64,000 bases of DNA from Enterococcus mundtii (lineage in GTDB: Bacteria > Bacillota > Bacilli > Lactobacillales > Enterococcaceae): positions 2,172,001-2,236,000 of the forward strand of contig NZ_AP019810.1 of NCBI RefSeq assembly GCF_013394305.1, written 5' to 3'. Made by a program: the position numbers and the translations under genes. The notes beneath the pieces are model-generated. The model saw nothing but the letters and a program-made list of their open reading frames with translations. It searched no databases and was not told the origin of the DNA. Positions 8,851-17,783 of this stretch are shown here, piece by piece. The stretch's first letter is position 1. Each line of letters starts with the position of its first letter.

Positions 8851-9713
8851 AAATTGGTTATCTAGGCCCAAAAGGTTCCTTCACATATAGTGCAGTAAAG
8901 AATTATTTCAACGAAGGCGATTGGTCTCCGTATCAAGCTTTAACAAATTTGATTGATGCCCAGATCAACGATGCGATCGATTATGCGATGGTACCGATCG
9001 AGAATTCCATCGAAGGTTCTGTATTGCCCACATTAGACCATGTCTATGAAACCTTACCAACGATCCAAGGAGAAATCGTTTTACCAATCAAGCAACAATT
9101 GATGGTACATCCTAAGCATCAACAGATGTGGCAAGAGGTAACAAAAATCTGTAGTCATCCGCAAGCGTTGGCACAATCGCAAGTATTTTTGAAGCAACAG
9201 TTCCCTGACGTGGAAATCGAGCAAATGGGTTCGACTGCCCAAGGTGCCCAACAAGTTGCCGAGCATCCTGAACAAAAAATCGCGGCAATCGGACCTAAAG
9301 AAGCTGCGGAACAGTTTGGTTTGACCATCGTTCAGCAAGATATCCAATCGATCCGCAACAATGAAACCCGTTTTTGGCTACTAGGTTCCTCACCGATGTC
9401 ATCTCAATTACCAGTCAGTACTTACAAAGCAACGCTATTTGTAGACTTGCCAGAAAATCGCCCAGGTGCGTTATATCAAGTACTTGCGGTGTTTGCAGAA
9501 CAAAAACTTAATTTGACCAAAATCGAGTCTAGACCGCAAAAAACCTCGTTAGGTGAATACTTTTTCGTGATCGAAGTAGAGATTGAACAGGCAGATACAA
9601 AATTGAACGAAGCAATCAAACTACTGGAACAGCGAGCATTTCCGGTCCAATTGATCGGAGAATATCCAGTGTACCGTAGCCGTGAGGATAAAAAAGCGAC
9701 ATACAGAAAATAA
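8847..9713 (+). CDS. pheA: Prephenate dehydratase with ACT domain
   Basis: A 288-aa monofunctional prephenate dehydratase giving phenylpyruvate for phenylalanine synthesis. Seen: GPKGSFTYSA at 6-15, VPIENSIEGSV near 51-61, and the catalytic TRF motif in NNETRFWLLG near 171-180. Residues about 195-275 form an ACT domain with ENRPGALYQVL and ESRPQ, the phenylalanine-binding signature. No chorismate mutase domain is fused. Last gene of the operon, ATGA overlap with aroK, followed by an intrinsic terminator. Together with tyrA it explains why the leader peptide carries both Tyr and Phe codons. Confidence 0.95.
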   Translation: MKIGYLGPKGSFTYSAVKNYFNEGDWSPYQALTNLIDAQINDAIDYAMVPIENSIEGSVLPTLDHVYETLPTIQGEIVLPIKQQLMVHPKHQQMWQEVTKICSHPQALAQSQVFLKQQFPDVEIEQMGSTAQGAQQVAEHPEQKIAAIGPKEAAEQFGLTIVQQDIQSIRNNETRFWLLGSSPMSSQLPVSTYKATLFVDLPENRPGALYQVLAVFAEQKLNLTKIESRPQKTSLGEYFFVIEVEIEQADTKLNEAIKLLEQRAFPVQLIGEYPVYRSREDKKATYRK

Positions 9714-9716
9714 ATC

Positions 9717-9754
9717 AAAGCAGCTGAACCTAGATAGCTGCCTTGGTTTTTTTT
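9717..9754 (+). terminator. Terminator of the aro operon
   Basis: GCAGCT (9720-9725) and AGCTGC (9736-9741), extended by flanking AAG/CTT pairs, followed by a run of eight T. Confidence 0.75.
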
Positions 9755-9780
9755 GAATAATTTTTCTATATTTGCTTTTA

Positions 9781-9834
9781 CACGTATAGCACGTGTTTTT
9801 TATTTTTTTCACGTGTTACACGTGTTAGTATAGA
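9781..9834 (+). promoter_or_regulatory. hicAB promoter with four CACGT operator repeats
   Basis: CACGTA at 9781 and CACGTG at 9790, 9810 and 9819: two pairs, each with 9-base spacing, 20 bases apart. They surround a weak -35 (TTTTCA, 9806-9811) and a -10 (TATAGA, 9829-9834; 17-base spacer). CACGTG is self-complementary. Position and repetition fit autorepression by the HicB antitoxin; that is inference. Confidence 0.65.
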
Positions 9835-9856
9835 TATGTCAGGAGGTATTGTAACA

Positions 9857-10039
9857 ATGCCAATGACATAACAGGAAATGGTCAAACTCTTGATTTCCAT
9901 AAGTGGGTTAAAAGTTAAAGGTGGAAAAGGTTCTCATATAAAAGTGAAACTACCAGGAGTAAATCGACCAATTATTGTTCCTTCCAAGCTACCTAAAGGG
10001 ACAGAACATGCGATACTGAGGCAGGCAGGGTTAAAATAG
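9857..10039 (+). pseudogene. hicA: HicA-type toxin, interrupted by an early stop
   Basis: Encodes a HicA mRNA interferase of 60 codons, but codon 5 is TAA (9869-9871) where relatives usually carry Gln (one C-to-T change from CAA). The frame is otherwise complete: EMVKLL, the catalytic KGSH segment, VPSKLPKGTEHAILRQAGLK. AGGAGG sits 10 bases before the first ATG. A restart at the ATG at 9878 would give 53 codons and keep the catalytic His, but no good RBS precedes it, so some residual activity cannot be excluded. Directly upstream of an intact hicB. Confidence 0.8.
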
Positions 10040-10073
10040 CTTTGTTCCTGCTTCTTGAGAGAGGAGGAGGATC

Positions 10074-10529
10074 ATGCTTATTTCATATCCGGCATTATTC
10101 TATTCAGAAACAAGTGAAGGCTATGACTCGGGATTTTCTGTTTTCTTTCCAGATTTTCCGGAGATGGCTGGTACAAGCGGATCTGACATTCCTGAAGCGC
10201 TCGAAAATGCCTCTGATTACTTAGGTATTCTTTTGGCGGCTGAGATAGAAGAAGACCGAACATTACCTGAACCATCTCTTATCAGTTCATTGTCACTTAT
10301 AGAAAATAACCCTTTTAAAAGTGACTCTGAGTTCATATTAGAATATGATGCTGAAAAATCATTTATTTCAATGGTCTCTGTAGATCTAACAGAATATTTA
10401 GGCACAGAGGAACCTGTAAAAAAGACGTTAACGATCCCAAAATGGGCAGATAAGTTAGGTAAAGAAATGCATCTAAATTTTTCAAAGACATTGACTGAAG
10501 CCATTGTTCGTGAAAAACTAGGTGCTTAA
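10074..10529 (+). CDS. hicB: HicB-type antitoxin
   Basis: A 151-aa antitoxin of the HicAB type II system. Residues 1-65 form the partially degraded RNase H fold domain (YDSGFSVFFPDFPEMAG, DIPEALENASDYLG); the C-terminus (KTLTIPKWADKLGKEMHLNF) is the DNA-binding segment. RBS GAGGAGGAGG. It follows the interrupted hicA by 34 bases. With the toxin broken, it would be an antitoxin without partner unless hicA restarts or it protects against a homologous toxin elsewhere. Confidence 0.88.
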   Translation: MLISYPALFYSETSEGYDSGFSVFFPDFPEMAGTSGSDIPEALENASDYLGILLAAEIEEDRTLPEPSLISSLSLIENNPFKSDSEFILEYDAEKSFISMVSVDLTEYLGTEEPVKKTLTIPKWADKLGKEMHLNFSKTLTEAIVREKLGA

Positions 10530-10653
10530 CTTTAAAAGAGAAACTATCATCTTTCTTTTAAATAAAATAGGTTATAAATCATAAACAGATGATTTGCACA
10601 CTTTTCTGAAATCCTTTAGGCTAGAATCAAGCGATAAGAAAGGAAGAGGAAAA

Positions 10654-11163
10654 ATGGCAAAAAAAATTGCAGCAATCGTAACTGATTTAGTCGAAGATAT
10701 TGAGTTGACTTCACCAAAAGAAGCATTGGAAAATGCGGGGAATGAAGTGACAACGATTGGTTTTGAAGCAAACCAAACGATCAAAGGCAAAAAAGGTGGC
10801 GAGTTCACGATCGATCGCAGCATTGATGAAGTTTCTCCTGAAGATTTCGATGCGCTCTTGATCCCTGGAGGATTCTCACCGGATCAATTACGTAAGGATC
10901 AACGTTTTGTTGATTTCGTTACTTACTTCTTGAAAAATGACCAACCGTTATTTGCTATCTGTCATGGCCCACAATTGTTTATCCAAACCGGTCTAACAGA
11001 AGGTAGAACAATGACTGCTTACGATACTGTTCGTCCAGATGTGGCTTACGCTGGCGCCAATGTCAAAGATGAAGCAGTGGTGATCGATAATCAATTAGTT
11101 ACTAGCCGTACACCAGATGACTTGCCTGAATTCAACAAAGCAATTGTTGAGATCTTGGGTTAA
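10654..11163 (+). CDS. PfpI/DJ-1 family protein (type 1 glutamine amidotransferase-like)
   Basis: A 169-aa protein of the PfpI/YhbO/DJ-1 family. The nucleophile-elbow AICHGPQLF (Cys near residue 102, His next) and the glutamate in IPGGFSPDQLRKD are present. Members act as deglycase or stress-protection proteins; older annotations call them intracellular proteases. Start at 10654 follows AGGAAGAGG by 5 bases; an upstream in-frame start at 10594 lacks an RBS. Monocistronic, closed by a strong terminator. Confidence 0.88.
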   Translation: MAKKIAAIVTDLVEDIELTSPKEALENAGNEVTTIGFEANQTIKGKKGGEFTIDRSIDEVSPEDFDALLIPGGFSPDQLRKDQRFVDFVTYFLKNDQPLFAICHGPQLFIQTGLTEGRTMTAYDTVRPDVAYAGANVKDEAVVIDNQLVTSRTPDDLPEFNKAIVEILG

Positions 11164-11235
11164 ACGACTGAACACTTTGTAGCGTTGCAAGTCAAAATAG
11201 TGATACGAGGAATAAAGAATTTTAGAATGATTTGG

Positions 11236-11272
11236 GACAGAAAGAATGCAAATACATTCTTTCTGTCTTTTT
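11236..11272 (+). terminator. Terminator after the PfpI gene
   Basis: Perfect 13-bp arms GACAGAAAGAATG (11236-11248) and CATTCTTTCTGTC (11255-11267), then five T. Confidence 0.88.
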
Positions 11273-11381
11273 AACTGAAAAAGAAATTTATAATTAAAAT
11301 AAGATGCAACTAATCAACAGCTGATTTTTAAATTTTTTCAAAATTATTTAACCTAGATTCAAAATCATGATTCAATAAAAT

Positions 11382-11420
11382 ATGCGCCTGAGTTTGATTG
11401 TTTGCCAAGCCCAGACGCAT
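11382..11420 (-). terminator. Probable terminator of galM-galK
   Basis: ATGCGCCTGAG (11382-11392) can pair with CCCAGACGCAT (11410-11420) with two G-U pairs; on the minus strand the hairpin is followed by a short A/T-rich tract (ATATTTTATT). It lies just past the galK stop. Confidence 0.55.
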
Positions 11421-11434
11421 GTTTCTGTTTTTAA

Positions 11435-12601
11435 CTAAATTTTCGTCGTACCGCTTCCGATATGTGCTACATAAAACTCTGGCTCATATCCTACAACCTC
11501 TAAATAACGTGCATGGACATTTTCTTTAAAGGCGGGGATTTCCTCTTCTTTGACTAGAGCGATGGCACAGCCACCAAATCCTGCGCCTGTCATTCGTGCG
11601 CCTAATACACCAGGTTGCGCTTGTGCGGCATCTACAAGTGTATCTAATTCGATGCCTGTGACTTCGTAATCATGACGGAGTGAGTAATGAGAATCATTCA
11701 ATAATAGACCGAAAGCTTCTAAGTTTCCTTGCTCTAATTCAGCTTTTGCTTTTAATGTTCGTTGATTTTCAGTGACGGCGTGACGTGCGCGACGGATCAA
11801 GGTATCATCGCCAATCAAGTCCGTATTCGCTTCGAAAGTCGCTTCATCTAATTCGCCTAAAGCTTTGATGTCCAGCTTCGTTTGTAGACGTTTCAAGGCT
11901 TCTTCACATTCGCTGCGACGTTCATTATATTTTGATTCCGCTAATTCACGTCGTTTATTCGTGTTCATGATAACCACGGCGTAGCCATCTAATTTAACTG
12001 GGACCATTTCATAGTGTAATGTATTCGTATCTAGCAAGATGGCATGGTCGATTTCTCCAAAACCGATCGCAAATTGATCCATGATCCCTGAATTGACACC
12101 AATGAATTCATTTTCTACTTTTTTTCCAGTTTGAACGAGTGTCAAGCGATCGATCGCTAAATCAAACAAATCTTCCAGAACAACCCCCACTAATAATTCT
12201 AACGAAGCACTGCTAGAAAGTCCGGCACCATTAGGGATCGTTCCTTCAATCACCAATTCAAAACCGCTCTCGATGGTATAGCCAGCTTCTTTTAGTTTCA
12301 AGATCATTCCTTTGACATAATTTGCCCAGTTGTCTTTTTTATCAAATGTCAGGTCATCAAGCGTGAATTCGATCACGCCGATTTCCTCAAAGTTTGTTGA
12401 GTAAACTAATACTTTGTTGTCTTCTCGACGTGCAGCAACGCCGTAAGTGCCATAAGTGATTGATGCAGGAAAAACGTGTCCACCGTTGTAGTCCGTGTGT
12501 TCACCGATCAAGTTGATTCGCCCAGGTGAAAAATAGTTTGTTGTTGGTTTTTCACCAAATAATTCATTGAATTTCGTTGTTAAATGTGCTGTTTTATTCA
12601 T
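11435..12601 (-). CDS. galK: Galactokinase
   Basis: A 388-aa GHMP kinase phosphorylating alpha-D-galactose, the entry step of the Leloir pathway. Seen: the galactokinase signature [15 protein letters not shown] (about 27-41), the ATP loop [13 protein letters not shown] (about 119-131), and the third GHMP motif [14 protein letters not shown] near 337-350. Its start overlaps the galM stop by 4 bases (ATGA arrangement), so the two are translated together. galT and galE are not in this window, unlike many gal operons. Confidence 0.95.
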   Translation of the reverse strand: MNKTAHLTTKFNELFGEKPTTNYFSPGRINLIGEHTDYNGGHVFPASITYGTYGVAARREDNKVLVYSTNFEEIGVIEFTLDDLTFDKKDNWANYVKGMILKLKEAGYTIESGFELVIEGTIPNGAGLSSSASLELLVGVVLEDLFDLAIDRLTLVQTGKKVENEFIGVNSGIMDQFAIGFGEIDHAILLDTNTLHYEMVPVKLDGYAVVIMNTNKRRELAESKYNERRSECEEALKRLQTKLDIKALGELDEATFEANTDLIGDDTLIRRARHAVTENQRTLKAKAELEQGNLEAFGLLLNDSHYSLRHDYEVTGIELDTLVDAAQAQPGVLGARMTGAGFGGCAIALVKEEEIPAFKENVHARYLEVVGYEPEFYVAHIGSGTTKI

Positions 12602-13638
12602 CTGTCTTGTTCCTCTCTTGCTTCAAGTTTGAATTCTGTAATCGTCTCAAATGGTGTTTCCGGTACCAAAGATATGTCGCCGAAAGAAGGGTAACGTTCT
12701 GCTCCTGGAGCGATTTGTGTTTCAAAAGTGATGCCGCCATGGTTCGCTAAACGTTGCCCGCGCATTTCAGGTGTATCTTCCCCAAAGTTGGCAGTGAAAA
12801 TGACGATACTCGATGCATCCGTCCTGACACTGACTTTGATTGTTTCATCTGGACTTAAAAGAGAAGCGGCCGTTTTATCTAAGCCTGTGTCCTTTAAGAA
12901 GAACGGATGATCGATTCCATCAAATAATTCTTTTTGTGGAAAGTCACTGGTGAAAACAGTCGTTAGTTTTGTTGGTGTTTGAAAATCAAACGGTGTTCCA
13001 GTCACTTCTATTTGTTCACCTGTCGGAATGCTATCTGGTCGTAAAGCAGCAAAGGTTTGACTGTTGACCCACAAAGTATGGTCATCGATTGGTTGCGTCA
13101 CATCACCACTCAAGTTGAAATAAACATGATTGGTTGGGTTGAATAGTGTCAATTGATCACTGACTGCTTTCGTTGTGACACGCCAAATATTATCTTCTGT
13201 AAGGGTATAGCGAACTTCTACGGATAAATTCCCTGGAAAACCACGCTCTTTGTCGGGACTAGTCGTGGTAAAGACCACAGTGGCTTCTTGTTCGCCATCA
13301 ATGATTTCGTATTGCCAGATTTTTTCTTCAAAACTTGGCGTACTGCCATGTAAGGAGTGACCAGTTGCAGGATCGACAGGTAGTTGATACGTCTGGCCGT
13401 CGAGGGTGAATTTGCCTGCATCGATCCGCCCAGCAGTTCGTCCGATCGTTGCTCCGATAAAGGCATCTTTTTCGAGATACTCTTCTGCTGAATCAAAACC
13501 TAGAATCAACTCTCTACCCATGAATGTCAAACTGACGATCCGTGCGCCTAAATCGGTAACAGCGAGGGTCGTACCCTGTTGATTGGTTAAAGTAATTAAA
13601 TGTGCAGATTGTCCAAATGTTTTTTTAGTAATGTCCAT
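12598..13638 (-). CDS. galM: Aldose 1-epimerase (galactose mutarotase)
   Basis: A 346-aa enzyme interconverting the anomers of galactose/glucose to supply the alpha form to galactokinase. Seen: DLGARIVSL near 30, [12 protein letters not shown] near 62-73, the catalytic His in [12 protein letters not shown] near 170, and the C-terminal Glu region FETQIAP. First gene of galM-galK. Start at 13638 with GAAAGGA upstream. Divergent from an AraC-type regulator. Confidence 0.93.
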   Translation of the reverse strand: MDITKKTFGQSAHLITLTNQQGTTLAVTDLGARIVSLTFMGRELILGFDSAEEYLEKDAFIGATIGRTAGRIDAGKFTLDGQTYQLPVDPATGHSLHGSTPSFEEKIWQYEIIDGEQEATVVFTTTSPDKERGFPGNLSVEVRYTLTEDNIWRVTTKAVSDQLTLFNPTNHVYFNLSGDVTQPIDDHTLWVNSQTFAALRPDSIPTGEQIEVTGTPFDFQTPTKLTTVFTSDFPQKELFDGIDHPFFLKDTGLDKTAASLLSPDETIKVSVRTDASSIVIFTANFGEDTPEMRGQRLANHGGITFETQIAPGAERYPSFGDISLVPETPFETITEFKLEAREEQDR

Positions 13639-13705
13639 TTAAGTAGTCCTTTCTTGGTGCTGGATTAGTAGTTGGTGTAGGCGCAGTTTACGCCTAATCA
13701 AATTA

Positions 13706-13733
13706 ACTATACCATTAAATGAAGCGTTTACAA
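13706..13733 (-). promoter_or_regulatory. galM-galK promoter
   Basis: On the minus strand TTGTAA (13733-13728) and TATAGT (13711-13706), 16-base spacer. GCGTTTAC occurs at 13724-13731 and again at 13738-13745 on the plus strand, 14 bases apart, overlapping the -35; they could be operator half-sites for the divergent AraC-type protein or part of a degenerate cre. Confidence 0.6.
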
Positions 13734-13809
13734 TGGGGCGTTTACTGTTTTTACCATTCAATCATATCAAAGAAGAGCACTTGCTTGAATGTATTTCTGT
13801 GAGCAGTAT

Positions 13810-13838
13810 TTAACTTTTTGTTGCATCTATAGTAGAAT
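13810..13838 (+). promoter_or_regulatory. Promoter of the AraC-type regulator
   Basis: TTAACT (13810-13815) and TAGAAT (13833-13838), 17-base spacer, upstream of the regulator gene. Confidence 0.5.
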
Positions 13839-13865
13839 AAAGAAAATACGAAAGAGGGTACGTCA

Positions 13866-14771
13866 ATGGAAAAAGCGATTTTTTTGAAAAAAGAACATCA
13901 ATCCATCTCACAAGAACTATACTTTGACTTTTGCGGTTTTTCTAAAACATTGCCCTTTCATTCATTTGGACCAGCTATTCGTCAAGATTATATTTTGCAT
14001 ATCGTGATGGAAGGAAAAGGAGTCTATCGCGTAAAAGATCAGCAATATCAATTAAAAAAAGGTGATCTTTTTTTGATTAGACCGGGTGATTCTACTTTTT
14101 ATTTGGCGGATGGTGAAGATCCTTGGGTCTACTGTTGGATTTCCTTCGGTGGGGCAGTAGCCGATAAAATCATTCAACATTCTTTATTCAAAGATGATCA
14201 ATACACGATGGTTTCTTCAGAAATTGCTAGATATGTGGAGATTATCTTGGCATGTATGAATTACTCGACAAAAAATCTAGTCGATGAGCTGCAATTAAAT
14301 GCGTTGACGTATCAATTGCTCGCGCTCTTATTAGAAGATGGTGGCTATGTTCATTTAGGAGAACAAAAAAGTTATTCAGCCCTCGCTGTTGATGCGGTAC
14401 AGTATATCGAAGAACATTACAGCGAGCGTTTGACTGTTGAGGAGATCGCAAAAAAATTATCCGTTAACCGAAGTCATCTCTCTCGTGTGTTCAAAAATCA
14501 TATGGGGATCAGTATCAAAGAATATATGATTGGTGTTCGCATCAATCGGGCAGCGTTTCTCTTATCTCTGACGGAAGAATCCGTTGAAGCAATCGCTTAT
14601 CAAGTCGGCTTCAATAGTTTGGTCGTATTTAGCCGCATGTTCAAGAAATTCACTGGTGAGACGGCGACAAACTATCGTAGACGAATGAATAACGAAAAGA
14701 TCAAAGGAGTTTCCGCAGAACAATTAAAAAAGCAATTAGAAGAACAAGCCATCATTTCTTGGGCGACCTAA
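13866..14771 (+). CDS. AraC family transcriptional regulator (probable gal/sugar regulator)
   Basis: A 301-aa one-component regulator. The N-terminal part (about 20-110) is an AraC-type cupin sensing domain (HIVMEGKGVYRV, LKKGDLFLIRPGD). The C-terminal two-helix-turn-helix domain (about 175-275) shows LTVEEIAKKLSVNRSHLSRVF and EAIAYQVGFNSLVVFSRMFK. RBS AAGAGGGTACGTCA. It is divergent from galM-galK across a 227-base region with repeated GCGTTTAC boxes, so control of those genes in response to galactose or a galactoside is the obvious inference. Confidence 0.88.
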   Translation: MEKAIFLKKEHQSISQELYFDFCGFSKTLPFHSFGPAIRQDYILHIVMEGKGVYRVKDQQYQLKKGDLFLIRPGDSTFYLADGEDPWVYCWISFGGAVADKIIQHSLFKDDQYTMVSSEIARYVEIILACMNYSTKNLVDELQLNALTYQLLALLLEDGGYVHLGEQKSYSALAVDAVQYIEEHYSERLTVEEIAKKLSVNRSHLSRVFKNHMGISIKEYMIGVRINRAAFLLSLTEESVEAIAYQVGFNSLVVFSRMFKKFTGETATNYRRRMNNEKIKGVSAEQLKKQLEEQAIISWAT

Positions 14772-14839
14772 GACATAAAGGCATTGTTGACTGGGTTTTT
14801 CTTGGGATATGCTAGACTAGAAAACGGGAGGAAAAAGCT

Positions 14840-15517
14840 ATGAAAACATTGATTATTGTCAGCCATCCGACAATTGACACATCGTTGAACCAACAGTTTT
14901 TTAAAGAAGCATCCAGCCAGCTATCGACTACTTGGCATCATCTAGAAGCTTGTTATCCAGATGGGGAAATTGATCTTCAAGCAGAACTTGCTTTATTGAA
15001 AGAGCATGACCGGATCATCTTCCAATTTCCTTTCTATTGGTATAGCGCGCCAGCCCATTTGAAAATGTGGCAATACCAAGTGTTAGAAGCGGCAACAGCA
15101 GTCTTATCAGGTAAAGAATTAGGGATCGTCTTAACAACCGGCGTGAGTGAAAAAGAATACCAAGCAGGTGGGAAAGAAGAGTATACGATCTCGGAGTATT
15201 TGCGTCCGTATCAACGAATTGCCCATAAATTCCAGATGACCTTTTTGCCTCCGTTTGTTTTAGCACAGTTCATGTACTTAACTCAAGAACAACGGTTTGA
15301 ACGCCTGATCAGTTATCAGCAATATCTCACATTAGTCGAAAAACCTTCACTGATCAATCGGATCGATTGGTTTATCGAACGATTTGCACAAAATGAACGC
15401 ATCAAGGAAAAAGCACCGATGAAGCAGCAGATGATCGAAACGATGTTAGAAGAAGCCAAAGAAAATATTGAAGATCTGACATTTATACTACAAGAGATGA
15501 AAGGAAAGACCTTATAA
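14840..15517 (+). CDS. NAD(P)H oxidoreductase, flavodoxin-like fold (KefF/YwrO type)
   Basis: A 225-aa quinone reductase-like flavoprotein. Seen: MKTLIIVSHPTIDTSLNQ at the N-terminus, the flavin-binding DRIIFQFPFYWYSAPAHLK near 53-71 and LGIVLTTG near 98. The general-stress-protein-14/KefF group reduces quinones or other electrophiles with FMN or FAD. RBS GGGAGGAAAAAGCT. Its stop codon overlaps the ATG of a 55-aa ORF (TAATG). The C-terminal 40 residues are an added helical extension relative to the shortest family members. Confidence 0.85.
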   Translation: MKTLIIVSHPTIDTSLNQQFFKEASSQLSTTWHHLEACYPDGEIDLQAELALLKEHDRIIFQFPFYWYSAPAHLKMWQYQVLEAATAVLSGKELGIVLTTGVSEKEYQAGGKEEYTISEYLRPYQRIAHKFQMTFLPPFVLAQFMYLTQEQRFERLISYQQYLTLVEKPSLINRIDWFIERFAQNERIKEKAPMKQQMIETMLEEAKENIEDLTFILQEMKGKTL

Positions 15518-15684
15518 TGGATCAATGGTTGACAGAACAATTAGCCGAATTGAGTACGCAAGCGGATTATGAGGGCAAAGCCTTACTTCATGAAATGTCA
15601 CGCTTATTTGTCGAAATCAATGAACGGATCGAGCAGTTGCAAGGAGAAATCGATGGAGAATCTTGGAATCATCAAAAATGGTGA
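15517..15684 (+). CDS. Small helical protein coupled to the oxidoreductase
   Basis: A 55-aa ORF beginning MDQWLTEQLAELST and ending SWNHQKW. It shares one base with the preceding stop (TAATG), so it would be translated by re-initiation. Amphipathic and acidic, likely mostly helix (HEMSRLFVEINERIEQLQGE). Not recognised; the coupling suggests a partner of the oxidoreductase. Support is its start-stop overlap and normal codon use. Confidence 0.65.
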   Translation: MDQWLTEQLAELSTQADYEGKALLHEMSRLFVEINERIEQLQGEIDGESWNHQKW

Positions 15685-15801
15685 TTTTTCTTCAGTAATA
15701 ACATAATAAAAAATGTTCATAACGCTTATTATTTGCTACAATGGAACTACAAGAAAGTTGGTAACGCTATTTTTTTACAGAAATAACAGGTGGTGAATGA
15801 A

Positions 15802-16701
15802 ATGAATGAAGAAAATGAACAGCGTGGCAATGTTCGATCAGCTCGAAGACAACAACAGAAACAAGCATCACGCATGCGTATGATGAAAATCGGTGCCGCT
15901 GTTGCAGTAGTCTTACTACTGGTTGGTGCAGGTACTGGATTATATCTCCATAGTAGAAACAATGCCAGTGAAAACTCGGTAGCAAAGACGAGTGAAACGA
16001 CGCAATCGTCCACAGCTTCAACTACTGCTTCATCTGAAACTGAAGCAACACAAGAAAGCAGCGAAGCAACAGAACCTTCAGGAGCTATTTCTGAACAACT
16101 ACAAGCAGTCGTTGCAGATTATTCGAAGAAAATCGAAGATAAAACCCCAGTGTTGATCGAAGAATACCAAGCAGAGATCCAAAACAATCAAGACGGTGTC
16201 AATGGTCTTTCGGTCATTGCCAACCGAAAAGCAAGAGAACTTCAAGCCTTGTCGGATGAAGGAATCAGTAAATTAAGAGGGATGTACCAAGATGCTTCCA
16301 ACAAGGAGGATATCGACCTAGATACCATGATCAATCAGCTATCTGCAAGTTATACGGCGCAGGTCGCTCGGATCTCCGACATTTATCTGCGAACAAGTGC
16401 GGAACTTCAAGCAGCGACACCTAGTAGCGAATCTTCTTCGGAAGAGACGACACCTTCGACGGAAGCGACACCAGAAACAACAGAAACGTCGGAGTCACAA
16501 GCCGATCAGTACACGGCACAGTCCACAGAAGATACGAGCAATCAAGCCAATCAAGCAGCTACAACCGTTGTACGTGAAGGCGAAGGTCCAAATCAAATTG
16601 CGCAACGGACGGGTGTGCCAGTTGAGACGATCTTGTCCTTGAATGGCATGACGATGGATGATTTCTTCTTTAACCCTGGTCAAGAATTACGTTTGAATTA
16701 G
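15802..16701 (+). CDS. Membrane-anchored LysM-domain protein
   Basis: A 299-aa protein: basic cytoplasmic N-terminus (RSARRQQQKQASRMRM), one membrane helix (about 31-51), a Ser/Thr/Glu-rich linker, a helical region (about 95-200) with a coiled-coil look, a second Ser/Thr-rich linker and a C-terminal LysM domain (about 253-299; NQIAQRTGVPVETILSLNGM, PGQEL). LysM binds peptidoglycan, so it should bridge membrane and wall. The ATG at 15802 is chosen over the GTG at 15790 because AGGTGG is 8 bases upstream. Followed by a terminator. Reminiscent of enterococcal LysM proteins beside cell-division genes, but no specific role is shown. Confidence 0.82.
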   Translation: MNEENEQRGNVRSARRQQQKQASRMRMMKIGAAVAVVLLLVGAGTGLYLHSRNNASENSVAKTSETTQSSTASTTASSETEATQESSEATEPSGAISEQLQAVVADYSKKIEDKTPVLIEEYQAEIQNNQDGVNGLSVIANRKARELQALSDEGISKLRGMYQDASNKEDIDLDTMINQLSASYTAQVARISDIYLRTSAELQAATPSSESSSEETTPSTEATPETTETSESQADQYTAQSTEDTSNQANQAATTVVREGEGPNQIAQRTGVPVETILSLNGMTMDDFFFNPGQELRLN

Positions 16702-16742
16702 GAAGATCAAGAAGAAAGATTCAACTTCAATTGATTAGATGA

Positions 16743-16786
16743 AGTCACAAAAATGGTTCTTTTTGCCAATTTTTGTGGCTTTTTTG
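16743..16786 (+). terminator. Terminator after the LysM gene
   Basis: AGTCACAAAAATGG and CCAATTTTTGTGGCT arms with one bulge and one mismatch, followed by a T run (16780-16785). Confidence 0.8.
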
Positions 16787-16828
16787 TTCTAAATACGTTT
16801 CGTTCTCCACTGGCTCATCATGAGTGGG

Positions 16829-16856
16829 TTGTGATTGGTTGTTTTTTTGTTAAGAT
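16829..16856 (+). promoter_or_regulatory. Promoter of the GntR regulator
   Basis: TTGTGA (16829-16834) and TAAGAT (16851-16856), 16-base spacer. CTCATCATGAG at 16814-16824 just upstream is an inverted repeat that may be an operator. Confidence 0.5.
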
Positions 16857-16890
16857 AAAGAAGTGAATGTAAACCGTAAAGGAGAAGATC

Positions 16891-17598
16891 ATGAAAAAAC
16901 GAGAATTCATCGTCCAAGATTTATTGAGTAAGATCTATCAAGAAGAATTTAAAGATGGAAAATTACCGAATCAACGAAAACTAGCGGAAATCTATCATGT
17001 TTCTCGCTTTACGATCCAACAAGCGATCAAAAACCTGGAAGAAATCGGTATTGTCCGTGTCGTTCAAGGATCAGGTATCTTTATCCATGAAAAATGGGTC
17101 AAAAATCCCTTGATCTTCAATTCTTTGACACGTACCCCTTATGATCGGATCCATTCAAAAATGATCAGTTTAAACAAAGCACCAGCAACGGCGGATGAGC
17201 AAAAAATCTTTCAACTTGATGACGGCGCCGAAGTTTGGACATTTGAACGTATTCGAATCGTTGATTATAAAATCGAGCAGTTAGAAATGTCAAAAATGCC
17301 GGTAGCAATGTTTCCCGACTTATCCCAAGAAGTCATCGAACATTCCATACAAAAGTACGTGGAACAAAAAGGCTATCGAATTTCTCACTATATCACGAGT
17401 TATGACCCAATCACGACTTCCAAAGAACAATCAAAAATATTGCTATGTAAACGCGGTACACCAGCCATGCAAATCACGAACCGAGCTATATTAGAAGATG
17501 GACAAGTCTATGAATACAGCAGTATCATTGCCATCGACTACTCTGTGACTTACATCCGCCCCTTTGACCGTGAGATCCATCGTTCGAGGATTGATTGA
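16891..17598 (+). CDS. GntR family regulator with UTRA domain (HutC/TreR-like)
   Basis: A 235-aa regulator. Winged helix-turn-helix at residues 1-70 (LPNQRKLAEIYHVSRFTIQ, RVVQGSGIFI), then a UTRA effector-binding domain (about 90-230) with EQKIFQLDDGAEVWTFERIR and the C-terminal YEYSSIIAID. Such proteins usually sense phosphorylated sugars brought in by a PTS. The likely targets are the PTS and dehydratase genes 1.4 to 3.5 kb downstream, from which it is now separated by a small membrane gene and a mazEF-like remnant. RBS AAAGGAGAAG. Confidence 0.88.
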   Translation: MKKREFIVQDLLSKIYQEEFKDGKLPNQRKLAEIYHVSRFTIQQAIKNLEEIGIVRVVQGSGIFIHEKWVKNPLIFNSLTRTPYDRIHSKMISLNKAPATADEQKIFQLDDGAEVWTFERIRIVDYKIEQLEMSKMPVAMFPDLSQEVIEHSIQKYVEQKGYRISHYITSYDPITTSKEQSKILLCKRGTPAMQITNRAILEDGQVYEYSSIIAIDYSVTYIRPFDREIHRSRID

Positions 17599-17707
17599 GG
17601 ATTTGAGTAGTCTCAAAATAGCTTAAGGAAAAAACTTCTGTAAAAATGTAGCTTTTTTGAAAGTTAAGGAAGAAAACATTAAAGCGAATTAGTTGATAGT
17701 GATTGTG

Positions 17708-17753
17708 AAGAAAGCACTGATGAAGCGTAAAACGCAATCATCAGTGCTTTCTT
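17708..17753. terminator. Long inverted repeat, possible bidirectional terminator
   Basis: AAGAAAGCACTGATGA (17708-17723) is repeated inverted at 17738-17753 with an inner GCG/CGC pair. It lies between the convergent GntR and membrane-protein genes. No clear T run on either strand, so termination is plausible but not certain. Confidence 0.55.
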
Positions 17754-17783
17754 ACAAATGCTTGATAAGTGAAGTAAGTTATA

